Made by a program: the position numbers and the translations under genes
The notes under the pieces: generated by a model
Told to the model about the DNA's origin: nothing
Seen by the model: the letters and a program-made list of their open reading frames with translations, nothing else
Database searches by the model: none
Shown: positions 26,090 to 35,105 of the stretch, one piece after another
Numbering within the stretch: the first letter of the stretch is position 1
How the letters are laid out: the number at the start of each line of letters is the position of its first letter
IMG/VR virus record: IMGVR_UViG_3300030104_002167
Coordinates: 1 to 36,757 of that record
Length of the DNA stretch: 36,757 nucleotides
From: a virus
Reading direction: 5' to 3' (one strand)

Positions 26090-29000
26090 TTAAAATAACG
26101 TTTCGTAAGGAGACCTTACTAACCCTTTCGTTTTATATTGTGTATAACGTGGTCCTTGGTATCTAGGATGACCACTTTGTCCTAGTACAAAATCTACTGC
26201 TGTATCTATTGCAAGATCGGCACTTAGACCATCTCTTTCTAAACCTTCAGCAATATTTTGTGACGCTGTTTGTAACCAAATTGGTAAGAATCTTTTACCT
26301 ATTTGACCACCTATTTTTAAACCTTTTTCAATAGCTTCATCATCTTTTTTAGTGATGTTTGGACTCCATTTAGTAGTTAAGTATTTTTTATTAGTTAATA
26401 CTTCTATTGTTGTTCTAGGTAAAGATCCAATTTTCTTAAGACCTGTAGATTGTGGAGCTGTTATCCAATGAAAAGGTTCCATTAATTGTTTAGAGAAAGT
26501 TAATACTTCACCATTCCCTAAGTCAATTCTAGTTGGATCTGTATTCTCTAATAAAGATTTACCACTAAACGCATAGTTTAATGCAGATCCTGCTGCTGCA
26601 TATATTACTGCAGCTCTTAAAAAATAATATTGATATAGTCTACGTAAGTTTGGATCTTTCTCAAACGCAGGTAATGACTTAGCAATAATTCTAATATTAG
26701 ATATTGTCCAATCAGGTGCAAACATAAGCAGTTGCATATAACCTCTAGATCCTGGTCTAAAGCTAGTTTGCATCATACTCTTAAGCCAAGGCGTTTGTAT
26801 TTTATTAGCTACTGTTGCCCAGTCTTGTCCACCAAAAGCATCATTAGCAAACTGTGCTGCTCTTTGTGCTTTTCTATGTATTACAGCTTGAGTGTCTCCT
26901 GATTGTACTGTTTTATTTAATGCTGTTAAAAATGTATTAAGTTTAGCATGAGTAAATACTCTATCCCAAGTAATTTTATCAAACCATTTAAATACTTTTT
27001 CAACTTTTTCTGCAGGAGAAACACCAAAATGTCTTTTCCAAAACTTATCTACAGAAGTTCTTTGTAATCCACTAAAGTTATAATAAAATCTATCAAAGCC
27101 TACATCTTCAGGTGTAGATATTTGCAGTCCACTACCTCTACCAAATTGTATAACATCTTTGTAACCATTTCTTTCTAGTACTTCTAAAGCATGAGGAAAT
27201 TCAGTTCTATATTTAGCAGGGTTATCTATAAAACTTTGTAATTCTTTTGTATTATATGGTTTAATAACTCTGCCAATAGACTTTAATTTATGTCCAGCAA
27301 AGATCATACTTTCTACTAAAGCACCAGCATGGAAAAATGAAAATCCTACTGCTAGTCTTTTCATCATTAAGTTAGTAGTAAAGAGTGCTCCCATTAATGC
27401 TTGTTCGTCTTTAGCATCAAATACCATTCTTAAAGATTTTTCCATACCTTTATGAATATGTGGCATACCAAATTTATTTTCAAAATAAGGATGATCAAAT
27501 TTAACGTAGTCTTGACCTATAGATGTTGTTTTAATATTTCTAACAAGTAAAGGTTTACCACCAATATTAGATCTTTCTAAATTACCTATTAAAGCTCTTG
27601 TTGCTAATGCTTTACCTGCAGCATGAGTGTATATTTTAATAAGTTCTACAGGATCTTCATATTCAGGTTTAATTTTATAACCTTTTTGTAGTCCTCTATT
27701 AATATCTCCAAACATACCTCTTTTTCCAAATTGGAATGTAGGTGATACACCAGTTACTGTTTTATCAAAATCTTTAACAAATTTAAAAGGTTGTTGTGCT
27801 GGATTATAATTTTTCCAAAGTAAAGGTAAATAGTTAGCTCTTTTAGAATTAAATAATCCTAAACCTTTTTCTCCAAATGTACTACCAAGATCATCAAATA
27901 TTTTTTCAATAGCTTTAGCTGCTTGTAATTCAGCTTTGCTTAACTGATCTGGACTAATAGGTTTAAATTTTGGATTATAAATTTCAGGTGGTCTTAATGT
28001 TTTAGGATCTACTTTAGCTTTAGTTATATAATAAAATACTTTAGGTCTAGAATCTATAGCATCAGGAATCATTAACTTAATAGCATTAGCTAATTCGTGT
28101 CCTGAAGAATTAAGTTTAACAGAACTTAACTTCATAGCATCTAAACCAGCTTCTACATTAGCTGCTGCTTGATCCATTTCATCAGAAGTATTTCTTAATT
28201 TTCTACCTAATAATTTTCCTGCACCATACACAGCTAAACCTGCTGCAGCTCCTTTAGCAGTTGCTAATAATTTATCATCATCTGCTGTAAGAAATTGTGC
28301 AGTTGCTCCAATTGCTGCTAATGAACCTGCTACTTTTAAAGAATTAGCAATAGCCATATCTTTAGCATTTTCATTAAGAGTTCTAAGTGCTGATGTCATA
28401 TCTGCTTTTAAAGCATCAAACTTTTCAGGACTTGCTGCATCTTTAGCGTTTACTTTAAGATCTTCTACAATATCATCTACTGATCTATAAATACCATCTT
28501 TATACTCAATCATTTTTTCAGGATTATTTTGGTATTTTTGATAAGTTCTGTTTTGAATATTTACTATTCTTTGTTTATTCATGTTGGTAGCTTTTTGTAT
28601 TAAAGCACCAGTACCTGCAAAACCTACTGATATTAAAGCTCCTGCTGTAGCTCCAATAGTAGTTTCTACTGTAGTTCTTTTAGGATCTAATTTTGCATCT
28701 TCAGATAATTGCCATACAGATGAAAATACTAATGGTGTTGCAAGAGTAGCTGTAGCACCTACTTTAATATCTGACATAGCTTGAGCTTTTTTAGATGCTC
28801 TTGCTACTTTAGTTAATTGTAAATTTTTTCCTGCTTTAAGTCTAATAGCATTAACAACTCCTCTACCTAATTTGTGCCAACCAAGAGGCATAAATAATAA
28901 CCAAGGATCTGCCATTAACATATTAATAAGTTCAGCACCAAAAAGTTTAGGATTTTTTTTAATCATATTCCCAACTTCTTTGAAGTCTATAGACATTGGT

Positions 29001-29308
29001 CCTTCATCTAACAAGTAACCAAATCTTTGAAGTTTTCTTTCAGCTTCTTGATATACTTTAGTTCCTGCAAGATTAGGATTATTACGTATAAATTCTAATG
29101 CTTCTTGTGCTTGTTTCTTTTTAGTATTACCAGTCATCCATTGATAGAGAGATGCTGGTAAAGATTCTTCTAACATAAGATCTAAAGGATTTCTAATAGA
29201 TTGAAAAAAACCTGGAGTCTTATCTTGTACTGGATCTTTTAATCCATCAGGTATTTGTCTAATAGGATCTCTTAGTCTTGGATCGTTAAGATTAAGATTG
29301 TTAGCCAC
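26090..29308 (-). CDS. Large internal virion / DNA-ejection protein
   Basis: 1072 residues, the longest gene here. Contains several hydrophobic segments (for example SVGFAGTGALIQKA, LKVAGSLAAIGATAQFL, KRLAVGFSFFHAGALVESMI, RAAVIYAAAGSALNYAFSG) separated by polar regions. Many short basic helices are present. Large, partly membrane-inserting proteins of this size in podoviruses are internal core proteins ejected with DNA to form a channel across the envelope. No lytic-enzyme or polymerase motif was recognised. The neighbouring basic 181-residue gene and the 389-residue gene probably belong to the same ejection set. Confidence 0.7.
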   Translation of the reverse strand: MANNLNLNDPRLRDPIRQIPDGLKDPVQDKTPGFFQSIRNPLDLMLEESLPASLYQWMTGNTKKKQAQEALEFIRNNPNLAGTKVYQEAERKLQRFGYLLDEGPMSIDFKEVGNMIKKNPKLFGAELINMLMADPWLLFMPLGWHKLGRGVVNAIRLKAGKNLQLTKVARASKKAQAMSDIKVGATATLATPLVFSSVWQLSEDAKLDPKRTTVETTIGATAGALISVGFAGTGALIQKATNMNKQRIVNIQNRTYQKYQNNPEKMIEYKDGIYRSVDDIVEDLKVNAKDAASPEKFDALKADMTSALRTLNENAKDMAIANSLKVAGSLAAIGATAQFLTADDDKLLATAKGAAAGLAVYGAGKLLGRKLRNTSDEMDQAAANVEAGLDAMKLSSVKLNSSGHELANAIKLMIPDAIDSRPKVFYYITKAKVDPKTLRPPEIYNPKFKPISPDQLSKAELQAAKAIEKIFDDLGSTFGEKGLGLFNSKRANYLPLLWKNYNPAQQPFKFVKDFDKTVTGVSPTFQFGKRGMFGDINRGLQKGYKIKPEYEDPVELIKIYTHAAGKALATRALIGNLERSNIGGKPLLVRNIKTTSIGQDYVKFDHPYFENKFGMPHIHKGMEKSLRMVFDAKDEQALMGALFTTNLMMKRLAVGFSFFHAGALVESMIFAGHKLKSIGRVIKPYNTKELQSFIDNPAKYRTEFPHALEVLERNGYKDVIQFGRGSGLQISTPEDVGFDRFYYNFSGLQRTSVDKFWKRHFGVSPAEKVEKVFKWFDKITWDRVFTHAKLNTFLTALNKTVQSGDTQAVIHRKAQRAAQFANDAFGGQDWATVANKIQTPWLKSMMQTSFRPGSRGYMQLLMFAPDWTISNIRIIAKSLPAFEKDPNLRRLYQYYFLRAAVIYAAAGSALNYAFSGKSLLENTDPTRIDLGNGEVLTFSKQLMEPFHWITAPQSTGLKKIGSLPRTTIEVLTNKKYLTTKWSPNITKKDDEAIEKGLKIGGQIGKRFLPIWLQTASQNIAEGLERDGLSADLAIDTAVDFVLGQSGHPRYQGPRYTQYKTKGLVRSPYETLF

Positions 29309-29309
29309 T

Positions 29310-29855
29310 TTAGAATCCCCATTCTTTTTTTACTTTTTTTATATGTTGTATTTCTCTGCTATCATGTAAAGCAGTAGTAGCTTTTTTAACTTTTTTACTT
29401 CTTTTTGCAAAAGAACTTGCTTTAGTTTTTCCTGTAAATTTTTCCATTGTAGATCTAAATACTTTTTCAGATTTAGTTGTAGCTATACCATATGCTTTCA
29501 TAGCACCTTTAGATTTAGCTTTAAATACTTTAAGTTTAGGTACTTTAGTTTTTAATTGAATATTTTTAATACCTCTTGCTGTTCTAAATCTAGATCTACT
29601 TAATTCTTTAGGTAAAGTTCTAAAGAATTTTTTATTCATAGTTTTAAGAGCAAGACTTTCTGCTGCTAATTCACCTGTAGCTCTTGATGATAATCCCATA
29701 AATTCAGGTACATCACCTAAAACTTTTCTTTGTGCTGATTGTGTTGCTTTATCAGAAGCAACAGCTGTAAATTTAGTAGGTGCTTTTTGTGCTTTAAGTT
29801 TTTGAACACCTTTAAATTTTTTAGATACACCTCGTATAATAAATCTTTTGATCAT
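29310..29855 (-). CDS. Basic protein of the ejection module (181 aa)
   Basis: Starts MIKRFIIRGVSKKFKGVQKL. Very rich in Lys and Arg, little hydrophobic core. Stops one base before the large internal protein. Likely a DNA-binding or internal virion protein. No family recognised. Confidence 0.65.
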   Translation of the reverse strand: MIKRFIIRGVSKKFKGVQKLKAQKAPTKFTAVASDKATQSAQRKVLGDVPEFMGLSSRATGELAAESLALKTMNKKFFRTLPKELSRSRFRTARGIKNIQLKTKVPKLKVFKAKSKGAMKAYGIATTKSEKVFRSTMEKFTGKTKASSFAKRSKKVKKATTALHDSREIQHIKKVKKEWGF

Positions 29856-29862
29856 TTATCTC

Positions 29863-31032
29863 CTATTCAAAATATTCTGGAAATCTATTTCTTAATATTT
29901 TTTCTGCTCTAATTTTAGATACTTTTTGTAATTGTGGATTTGCTGCTAATAACATAGCATAAATTTGTGAATCGTCATTTGATAGTACGTTACCATCTGA
30001 TCTAGGTATTATAATTTCTGGTCCTTTTTCTCCTACAACATAAGGTTTACCAGCTTGAATTGGACCACCTTGTGCTTTTTGTTCAGGAAAACTTCCTCCA
30101 ACATCTGATTCAAGAGTTGCTTTTGTAACAATTGTACCACCTTTTTTCTTAAATTTACCAGATCTAAGTAATCTTTCTAAAATTTTTAATTTAAGTCTTG
30201 TGTTAAATACAAGTGGTTTGTCAGGATTAGGATTTTCATCTGACATACGTTTCATTTCTATTTGTAATTCAATTGCAATATCTTCTGCTGCAATATCAAA
30301 CATCTGTTGAACATTCTTACCTTTAATTTTACCAATAAATTTTTCAATCATACTTGGATCACTTACATTCATTGTTTCAAGTAAAGATTTTACTTCTGCA
30401 ATATCTGAAGAAGTAGCTTGTATAGGTGCTTGTTTTCTTTCTTTTATAATTTTTTTATAATGAGAAGATATTCCTGCTGCTTTCATTACATTGTCTAATG
30501 CACCTTGACCTAAAGTTTTACCTTCAGCTCCAGCTTGCATAAATGCTAAACCCATAGTAAATGCAGGGTTAGCCATAAGACCTTCAAAGCCACCTTTATC
30601 TTTCCACATAGCTGCAGCATCATCAAAGTTTACACCTACCATATTAGAAAGTTTTTGCATAAAACTTAAATCTTCAGCTTGTTTAACACCAACATCACCT
30701 TGCATAATTTTATCTTGATATATATTAGGTGTTTTACCTGCATCAAGGTTTTGAACTTTTTTTAATTCTTGAAGTTTTTGATTACTAATTCTTGGATTTT
30801 TAAATATTTTACTTTTATCAGGAAAAATTTTATCTACATTTTGTCTACGAATTGGTGTATGTCCTGATTGATCTATTGACATATTCATAAAATTTGAAGA
30901 TTTAACTACACCTTTTTTTCTATTTCTATCAATTGTATCAGAATTTCTTGCTATTGTTTCTAGATTAGAACTAGAGTCTTGAAAATACCCTGTTTCTTTT
31001 TTCCAATCATTCCATAAATCTAATAATCCCAT
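29863..31032 (-). CDS. Internal virion protein with a tape-measure-type end motif (389 aa)
   Basis: Starts MGLLDLWNDWKKETGYFQDS. Helical, with a low-complexity middle. Near residues 323-345 it has GGPIQAGKPYVVGEKGPEII followed by IPRSDGNVLSND, the G-G-P-x-x-A-G-K-P-Y-x-V-G-E-x-G-P-E motif known from the C-terminal part of many tape-measure proteins. A podovirus has no long tape, so it may be an internal protein sharing this motif. It lies between the glycine-rich gene and the ejection proteins. ATG overlaps the upstream stop. Confidence 0.7.
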   Translation of the reverse strand: MGLLDLWNDWKKETGYFQDSSSNLETIARNSDTIDRNRKKGVVKSSNFMNMSIDQSGHTPIRRQNVDKIFPDKSKIFKNPRISNQKLQELKKVQNLDAGKTPNIYQDKIMQGDVGVKQAEDLSFMQKLSNMVGVNFDDAAAMWKDKGGFEGLMANPAFTMGLAFMQAGAEGKTLGQGALDNVMKAAGISSHYKKIIKERKQAPIQATSSDIAEVKSLLETMNVSDPSMIEKFIGKIKGKNVQQMFDIAAEDIAIELQIEMKRMSDENPNPDKPLVFNTRLKLKILERLLRSGKFKKKGGTIVTKATLESDVGGSFPEQKAQGGPIQAGKPYVVGEKGPEIIIPRSDGNVLSNDDSQIYAMLLAANPQLQKVSKIRAEKILRNRFPEYFE

Positions 31033-32000
31033 TATAATATTCCTTTATTTAAACTGTTTTCTTTTAGCCAATTATAAAATGGACTTTCATTAACAGCTAA
31101 TTGTCTTATAGCACTAGGATTTCCTAGTATTGTTTGTTGTTTTGCTTTAGCATCTGCATAAGCTGTACTAAAACTAAATGCAGTTGAAGTATTATTTCCT
31201 AAATTTGCATACCATTTTGCAGCTTGAGAATCTGGTAATGTAGTTTCACCAATTAATCCTGGAGCTTCTGGTGCTGCAGCATTCATAAGATCTCTTTCTC
31301 TAACACTATTTCCACTATTATCTTTAATAGTTCCTGTATTTGTATCCCATGACCAAGAATTTCTTTTAGACCATTCTGAAATATTTTTACCAGCAGCATA
31401 TAAAAGTCTAAGAGTAGGAGACCATTTTATTGCATCAGGAGCATTTTCCCAATGTTCTTTAAATGTAAAATCTGGATACCTATCCATTTTTTGAGTTGTA
31501 GGATTCCATTTATAATCACCTGCATATTCACCAGAACCCATTGCTGATTTTTTAGTTGCTATAGCTTGTTCTCTAGCATCGTAAGTAGGATCATATGATG
31601 CTGATCCAGGATCATCAAATTCACCATGAATATTTTCTATACTATGAACTGGTGCATATTCTACATGACCTACAAGACCTGATGCATCTTCATCTTGATC
31701 GCCACCAGAAGGTTGTGAAGTTGGTGCTGTATAAGTCATTCCTGGGTCTCCACCACCTGGAGGTCCATCACCACCACTACCACTATTAGATGAACTTCCT
31801 TGTGAAACACCCATTGATTCTCCAGATTGTCCATGATGCCCAGGATAAGCCATTATTCCTTCATTAGTCATTGTAGGTTTACCACCTTGATCAACAAGTG
31901 ATTGTGCTTCGACTGGTGTAATATATGCAAGTTGGTGGTGTTGTCCATCAACTGTTTTTTCTATTGGTGCGTCTGAAACGCTACCTCCACTACCTGGCAT
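31032..32000 (-). CDS. Gly/Ser-rich virion protein (322 aa)
   Basis: Starts MPGSGGSVSDAPIEKTVDGQ. The N-terminus has YITPVEAQSLVDQGGKP and GIMAYP, a pattern recurring in marine phage virion genes, then Gly/Ser/Pro-rich linker and mixed C-terminus. Located between core-like genes. It may be an ejected or internal protein. No enzyme signature. The plus-strand frame at 31595-31789 is a shadow. Confidence 0.65.
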   Translation of the reverse strand: MPGSGGSVSDAPIEKTVDGQHHQLAYITPVEAQSLVDQGGKPTMTNEGIMAYPGHHGQSGESMGVSQGSSSNSGSGGDGPPGGGDPGMTYTAPTSQPSGGDQDEDASGLVGHVEYAPVHSIENIHGEFDDPGSASYDPTYDAREQAIATKKSAMGSGEYAGDYKWNPTTQKMDRYPDFTFKEHWENAPDAIKWSPTLRLLYAAGKNISEWSKRNSWSWDTNTGTIKDNSGNSVRERDLMNAAAPEAPGLIGETTLPDSQAAKWYANLGNNTSTAFSFSTAYADAKAKQQTILGNPSAIRQLAVNESPFYNWLKENSLNKGIL

Positions 32001-32007
32001 TTTTCTC

Positions 32008-32103
32008 CTATATAATTATTGCAATAACTAAAATAACAATAGCTATTGCTATTGCTTTTTTATGTTCTTCCACGAAATGTGGGATATGATCTTTTAAGTT
32101 CAT
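32008..32103 (-). CDS. Small membrane protein (31 aa)
   Basis: ATG at 32103 overlaps the upstream stop; stop 32008-32010. Starts MNLKDHIPHFVEEHKKAIAI and continues as an Ile/Ala/Val-rich membrane helix to the end. Short peptides with this layout occur between virion genes in marine phages. May be a virion membrane peptide. Confidence 0.65.
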   Translation of the reverse strand: MNLKDHIPHFVEEHKKAIAIAIVILVIAIII

Positions 32104-32831
32104 TATAATAACCCTCCTAATAATCCAAAACTACCACCGATTGCAGCTCCCATGCCTGGCATATTAAACATATTTCCTAATGCAGCTCCTGACATTGCTC
32201 CTCCTGCTGCCATACCTATTGGGTTGGCTCTTGGTGCTTGTGTTTGTTGTTGTCCAACTGGCAAACCAAAACCAATAGGTGCAACTGTATTGTAGTATTG
32301 TTGCAACGCCATTTGTGGTGCTAGTTGTTGTTCTGCTTGTATATCTTCTAAAGCTCCTCCAACAGCAGTTAAACTTGGAACTCTTTGAGCTGTAGTTAAT
32401 TGTCTATTTCTTTCTCTTTCTAATTGTTGAAAAGCTAAAGGTAATGCTTTTTGAGCAACTTGTCCTGTAACAGTAGCTTGTGATAATGGACTACCTGGTG
32501 TTCTTCCTGCTCCACTAAACTGTCCAGCAACATTAGAATATATATCAGTTGCAGCTTGTCCAATCAAAGGAGATAAGAAAGGATTAGTGTACTGACCTTG
32601 TATAGTATTTAAAATTTGTTGGTTTGCAGCATTAGCCATTTGTTCTTGTGCAGCTAATCCTTGCATAGTTTGTGTAGTAGGAGCAACGTAACCAGCTCCT
32701 GTTGGTCCTTGTCCATATATTGTTCCAGCTTCAGATATAATCTGATTTAATGCTGGTTCTGCTGGTGCGTATGGTTGTGTTGTTGTACTTGTAGTACCAC
32801 TTCCACCACCTGAGCTTCCTCCAAATGACAT
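32103..32831 (-). CDS. Gln/Ala/Gly-rich internal virion protein (242 aa)
   Basis: Starts MSFGGSSGGGSGTTSTTTQP, rich in Gly, Gln and Ala; helical centre with QKALPLAFQQLERERNRQLT and a glycine-rich hydrophobic end (GMAAGGAMSGAALGNMFNMP). Composition suits ejected internal proteins. It follows the GNAT-like gene and precedes the membrane peptide. Not a named family. Confidence 0.68.
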   Translation of the reverse strand: MSFGGSSGGGSGTTSTTTQPYAPAEPALNQIISEAGTIYGQGPTGAGYVAPTTQTMQGLAAQEQMANAANQQILNTIQGQYTNPFLSPLIGQAATDIYSNVAGQFSGAGRTPGSPLSQATVTGQVAQKALPLAFQQLERERNRQLTTAQRVPSLTAVGGALEDIQAEQQLAPQMALQQYYNTVAPIGFGLPVGQQQTQAPRANPIGMAAGGAMSGAALGNMFNMPGMGAAIGGSFGLLGGLL

Positions 32832-32832
32832 A

Positions 32833-33267
32833 TTATTTTTTCTCCTTTTTCTTTTCTAATAATACATGACTTTCTGTATAACCAAAGGGTTTAAGAACTT
32901 TCTTCCACCCTGGTCTTGCTACTAATTCTAGTAGATCACATTTGTTTAGCCACGCAAAATCTTCAATGTGTTTTATTAAATGTTGCCACTTTTCACGATG
33001 TCTACCTGTCATAATTTTGATATTAAGACAACGTTGTAATGGTCTTTGTATTATCTCTGTTACTACTAATCCATAATACTTGGATTCTTTTGCAGCTTCT
33101 TTATCCCATAGGATCCATAACTGCATTTTTTCTTCATTGATCCATTTCTTAATATGGTCTGCTAATGCATAACCATTGGATCTATTTAAAGAGTTAGCGA
33201 TGTCTGTTTTTACTACACCCCAAACTTCGTTAACGCTTTTAGTCGGAACGTATATTAATTCGATCAT
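32833..33267 (-). CDS. GNAT-like virion protein (T7 gp13-like)
   Basis: 144 residues, starting MIELIYVPTKSVNEVWGVVK. Mixed alpha/beta with LWILWDKEAAKESKYYGLVV and CDLLELVARPGWKKVLKPFG, then YTESHVLLEKK. This resembles T7 gp13-like virion proteins with an acetyltransferase-like fold. Whether it acetylates anything is not shown. Overlaps its neighbours by one to four bases. Confidence 0.65.
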   Translation of the reverse strand: MIELIYVPTKSVNEVWGVVKTDIANSLNRSNGYALADHIKKWINEEKMQLWILWDKEAAKESKYYGLVVTEIIQRPLQRCLNIKIMTGRHREKWQHLIKHIEDFAWLNKCDLLELVARPGWKKVLKPFGYTESHVLLEKKKEKK

Positions 33268-33593
33268 GTTACTGACATATATGATATACCAAAATGAATC
33301 GAATCTGAACTACTAATTGTAGCTTTTATTGCATCAGAAGGTTCTAATACTAAAGGTGATCCAGTAAAAACTTCTCCTGATGTATTAGCTGTAAGAGTAT
33401 GTGTTTTAAGTATTGTATATTCAGCACTAGCTGAATTATCTGCTACATCTAATGATAATGTCGGTGTATTACTTGTATTATTAGTTACCAATATAGACTT
33501 TATAATTAAAGTCTCATCTGATCCTGCAGTTAATAGTGCAGTTTCACTACCAGTAGCTAACGCAACTCCTTTAAATTTGTAAGTATTTGCCAT
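33264..33593 (-). CDS. Small beta-sandwich virion protein (109 aa)
   Basis: Starts MANTYKFKGVALATGSETAL. Clear beta pattern: LIIKSILVTNNTSNTPTLSL, EYTILKTHTLTANTSG, SIHFGISYMSV. Probably a minor tail or capsid surface protein. It has no Cys and no enzyme motif. Overlaps the next gene by four bases. Confidence 0.72.
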   Translation of the reverse strand: MANTYKFKGVALATGSETALLTAGSDETLIIKSILVTNNTSNTPTLSLDVADNSASAEYTILKTHTLTANTSGEVFTGSPLVLEPSDAIKATISSSDSIHFGISYMSVT

Positions 33594-33594
33594 A

Positions 33595-33873
33595 TCATTT
33601 TGGGTACTTAGCTTTTACAGCTTTTATTGCTTCATAGAAAGCAAAATATTTCTGCTTTAATTCTGCGTTTTGATCAATAGAATGCCAAAGCATATCCAAC
33701 TGATCCCCTATTTGAGGATAAGCTAGTTTCCTTTTAGCCACATAAGGCTTCGGTTCTGCCTTAACTTCTTTAGCTTTCTTTGCAGCATAAGCTGCTTCAT
33801 TAGCATCCCATTCAGCTTCTTCTTGAGCTGTAAAAGGTACTTTTATTCCATTGATTAAATGATGTCTTGCCAT
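33595..33873 (-). CDS. Small Ala/Lys-rich protein of the tail module (92 aa)
   Basis: Starts MARHHLINGIKVPFTAQEEA. Contains YPQIGDQLDMLWHSIDQNAE and ends AIKAVKAKYPK. The Y-P-x-I-G-D-Q-L-D-x-L-W-H pattern is familiar in small tail-associated proteins of marine phages. It stands between beta-rich tail genes. Possibly a tail-fibre helper. Confidence 0.72.
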   Translation of the reverse strand: MARHHLINGIKVPFTAQEEAEWDANEAAYAAKKAKEVKAEPKPYVAKRKLAYPQIGDQLDMLWHSIDQNAELKQKYFAFYEAIKAVKAKYPK

Positions 33874-33882
33874 GTTTTCTCC

Positions 33883-34488
33883 TTAATTAATTCCATATAA
33901 ACAAATATCTCCAGCATCTATGTTGCCTGTACTCATTTTAAATTGTATTTCGTCAATAGCTGAAGTTGTATTAAAATATCCAGAATGAAAACTATTACCT
34001 GTAAAGTCATTATTACCACTAAAATTAGATACAGATATAAAATGTTTTACAAATGTAGTAGATGATGGATTAAATAAATGTAAAGTACCAGAAGTAGATT
34101 GATCATTATCGTTTCCTATATCTCTTGAAAGAGTATCAAATGACGTTCCTTGTGCTTGATCAAACCCTGTCATATATGATAATGTTGGGGATTGATCATT
34201 TTCTTCATGATAAGCATCAAAATGAGTTGATGTAATAGTTTCATTATAACCACTACCCCCACTTACATTTGCTTGAAATTGAAATTCAGCTCCATCGGTA
34301 GCTGGATGAATATTATTAAAAGTAAATAAGTATTCCTTATATGTGCTGTCAATTCCTGAAGTAAAACTAATTGTAGATGAACTTGATGCTGTTTGTTTAG
34401 ATAAAAATGTCATACTACCTAATCCTGTAATACTTCCAAAAGCAGTAGCTGATCTTACACCTCTATTATTTAATTTAACTAAAGCCAT
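33883..34488 (-). CDS. Beta-rich tail protein, paralogue 1 of 3
   Basis: 201 residues, starting MALVKLNNRGVRSATAFGSI. Shares with the next two genes the blocks QTASSSSTISF, STYKEYLFTFNNIHPATDGA, TITSTHFDAYHEEN and NPSSTTFVKHFI, and the ending C-LYGIN. All beta, with no Cys core. Likely a receptor- or glycan-binding tail component. It lies in a run of three paralogues with one-base spacing or small overlaps. Confidence 0.82.
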   Translation of the reverse strand: MALVKLNNRGVRSATAFGSITGLGSMTFLSKQTASSSSTISFTSGIDSTYKEYLFTFNNIHPATDGAEFQFQANVSGGSGYNETITSTHFDAYHEENDQSPTLSYMTGFDQAQGTSFDTLSRDIGNDNDQSTSGTLHLFNPSSTTFVKHFISVSNFSGNNDFTGNSFHSGYFNTTSAIDEIQFKMSTGNIDAGDICLYGIN

Positions 34489-35105
34489 TATGAATCCTTA
34501 ATTCCATAGAGTTTGATTGTGCCAGAATCTATATTTCCTGATGACATTGAAAATTGTGCTGCATCAATAGCAGCAGTTACATTGCAATAACCAGCAGCAT
34601 AATAATCTTCTGCATAAACTTCTGGATTACCATAGTGAACTGATCTAACTATAAAATGTTTTACGAATGTAGTAGAACTTGGGTTGAAAAGCCAAAGCTC
34701 TCCACAACCACATTGATCGTTATCATTTCCTATATTGGATGTAATTCGTTGTACTCCTGTGCTTTGTGCTAGATCATTAGAATCTTTATATCCTAATGCT
34801 GAGTCATCTGATTCAAGATGATATGCTTCAAAAACAGTTGAAGTTTTTGTAGCATCATAACTGCTACCACCATCTCTAAAATTAACTTGAAAATGAACAC
34901 TATCAGTAGCTGGATGAATATTAATAAACTTAAATAAATAAATAGGATATGCAGATGATATAACTACATCTGAAGTACCATGAACAAAGCTAATAGTAGA
35001 ACTTGAAGATGCTGTTTGTTCTTTAATTAAAGTCATAGCACCAGCAGATAATCCTGTTGATGTAATAGCACTTATAGAATTGTTGTTGTATTTAACTAAT
35101 GCCAT
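34488..35105 (-). CDS. Beta-rich tail protein, paralogue 2 of 3
   Basis: 205 residues, starting MALVKYNNNSISAITSTGLS. Matches its neighbours at ASSSSTISF, NIHPATDSVHFQV, KTSTVFEAYHLESDDSALGY and NPSSTTFVKHFIVRS. More Cys than the others (CGCGELWLF). The most divergent loop lies between the last shared block and the C-terminus, where specificity would sit. Overlaps the third paralogue by 14 bases. Confidence 0.82.
   Translation of the reverse strand: MALVKYNNNSISAITSTGLSAGAMTLIKEQTASSSSTISFVHGTSDVVISSAYPIYLFKFINIHPATDSVHFQVNFRDGGSSYDATKTSTVFEAYHLESDDSALGYKDSNDLAQSTGVQRITSNIGNDNDQCGCGELWLFNPSSTTFVKHFIVRSVHYGNPEVYAEDYYAAGYCNVTAAIDAAQFSMSSGNIDSGTIKLYGIKDS

Noticed and set aside
31595-31789. Plus-strand frame of 64 codons
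   Set aside because: Antisense of the Gly/Ser-rich virion gene; His- and Leu-rich due to low-complexity DNA.
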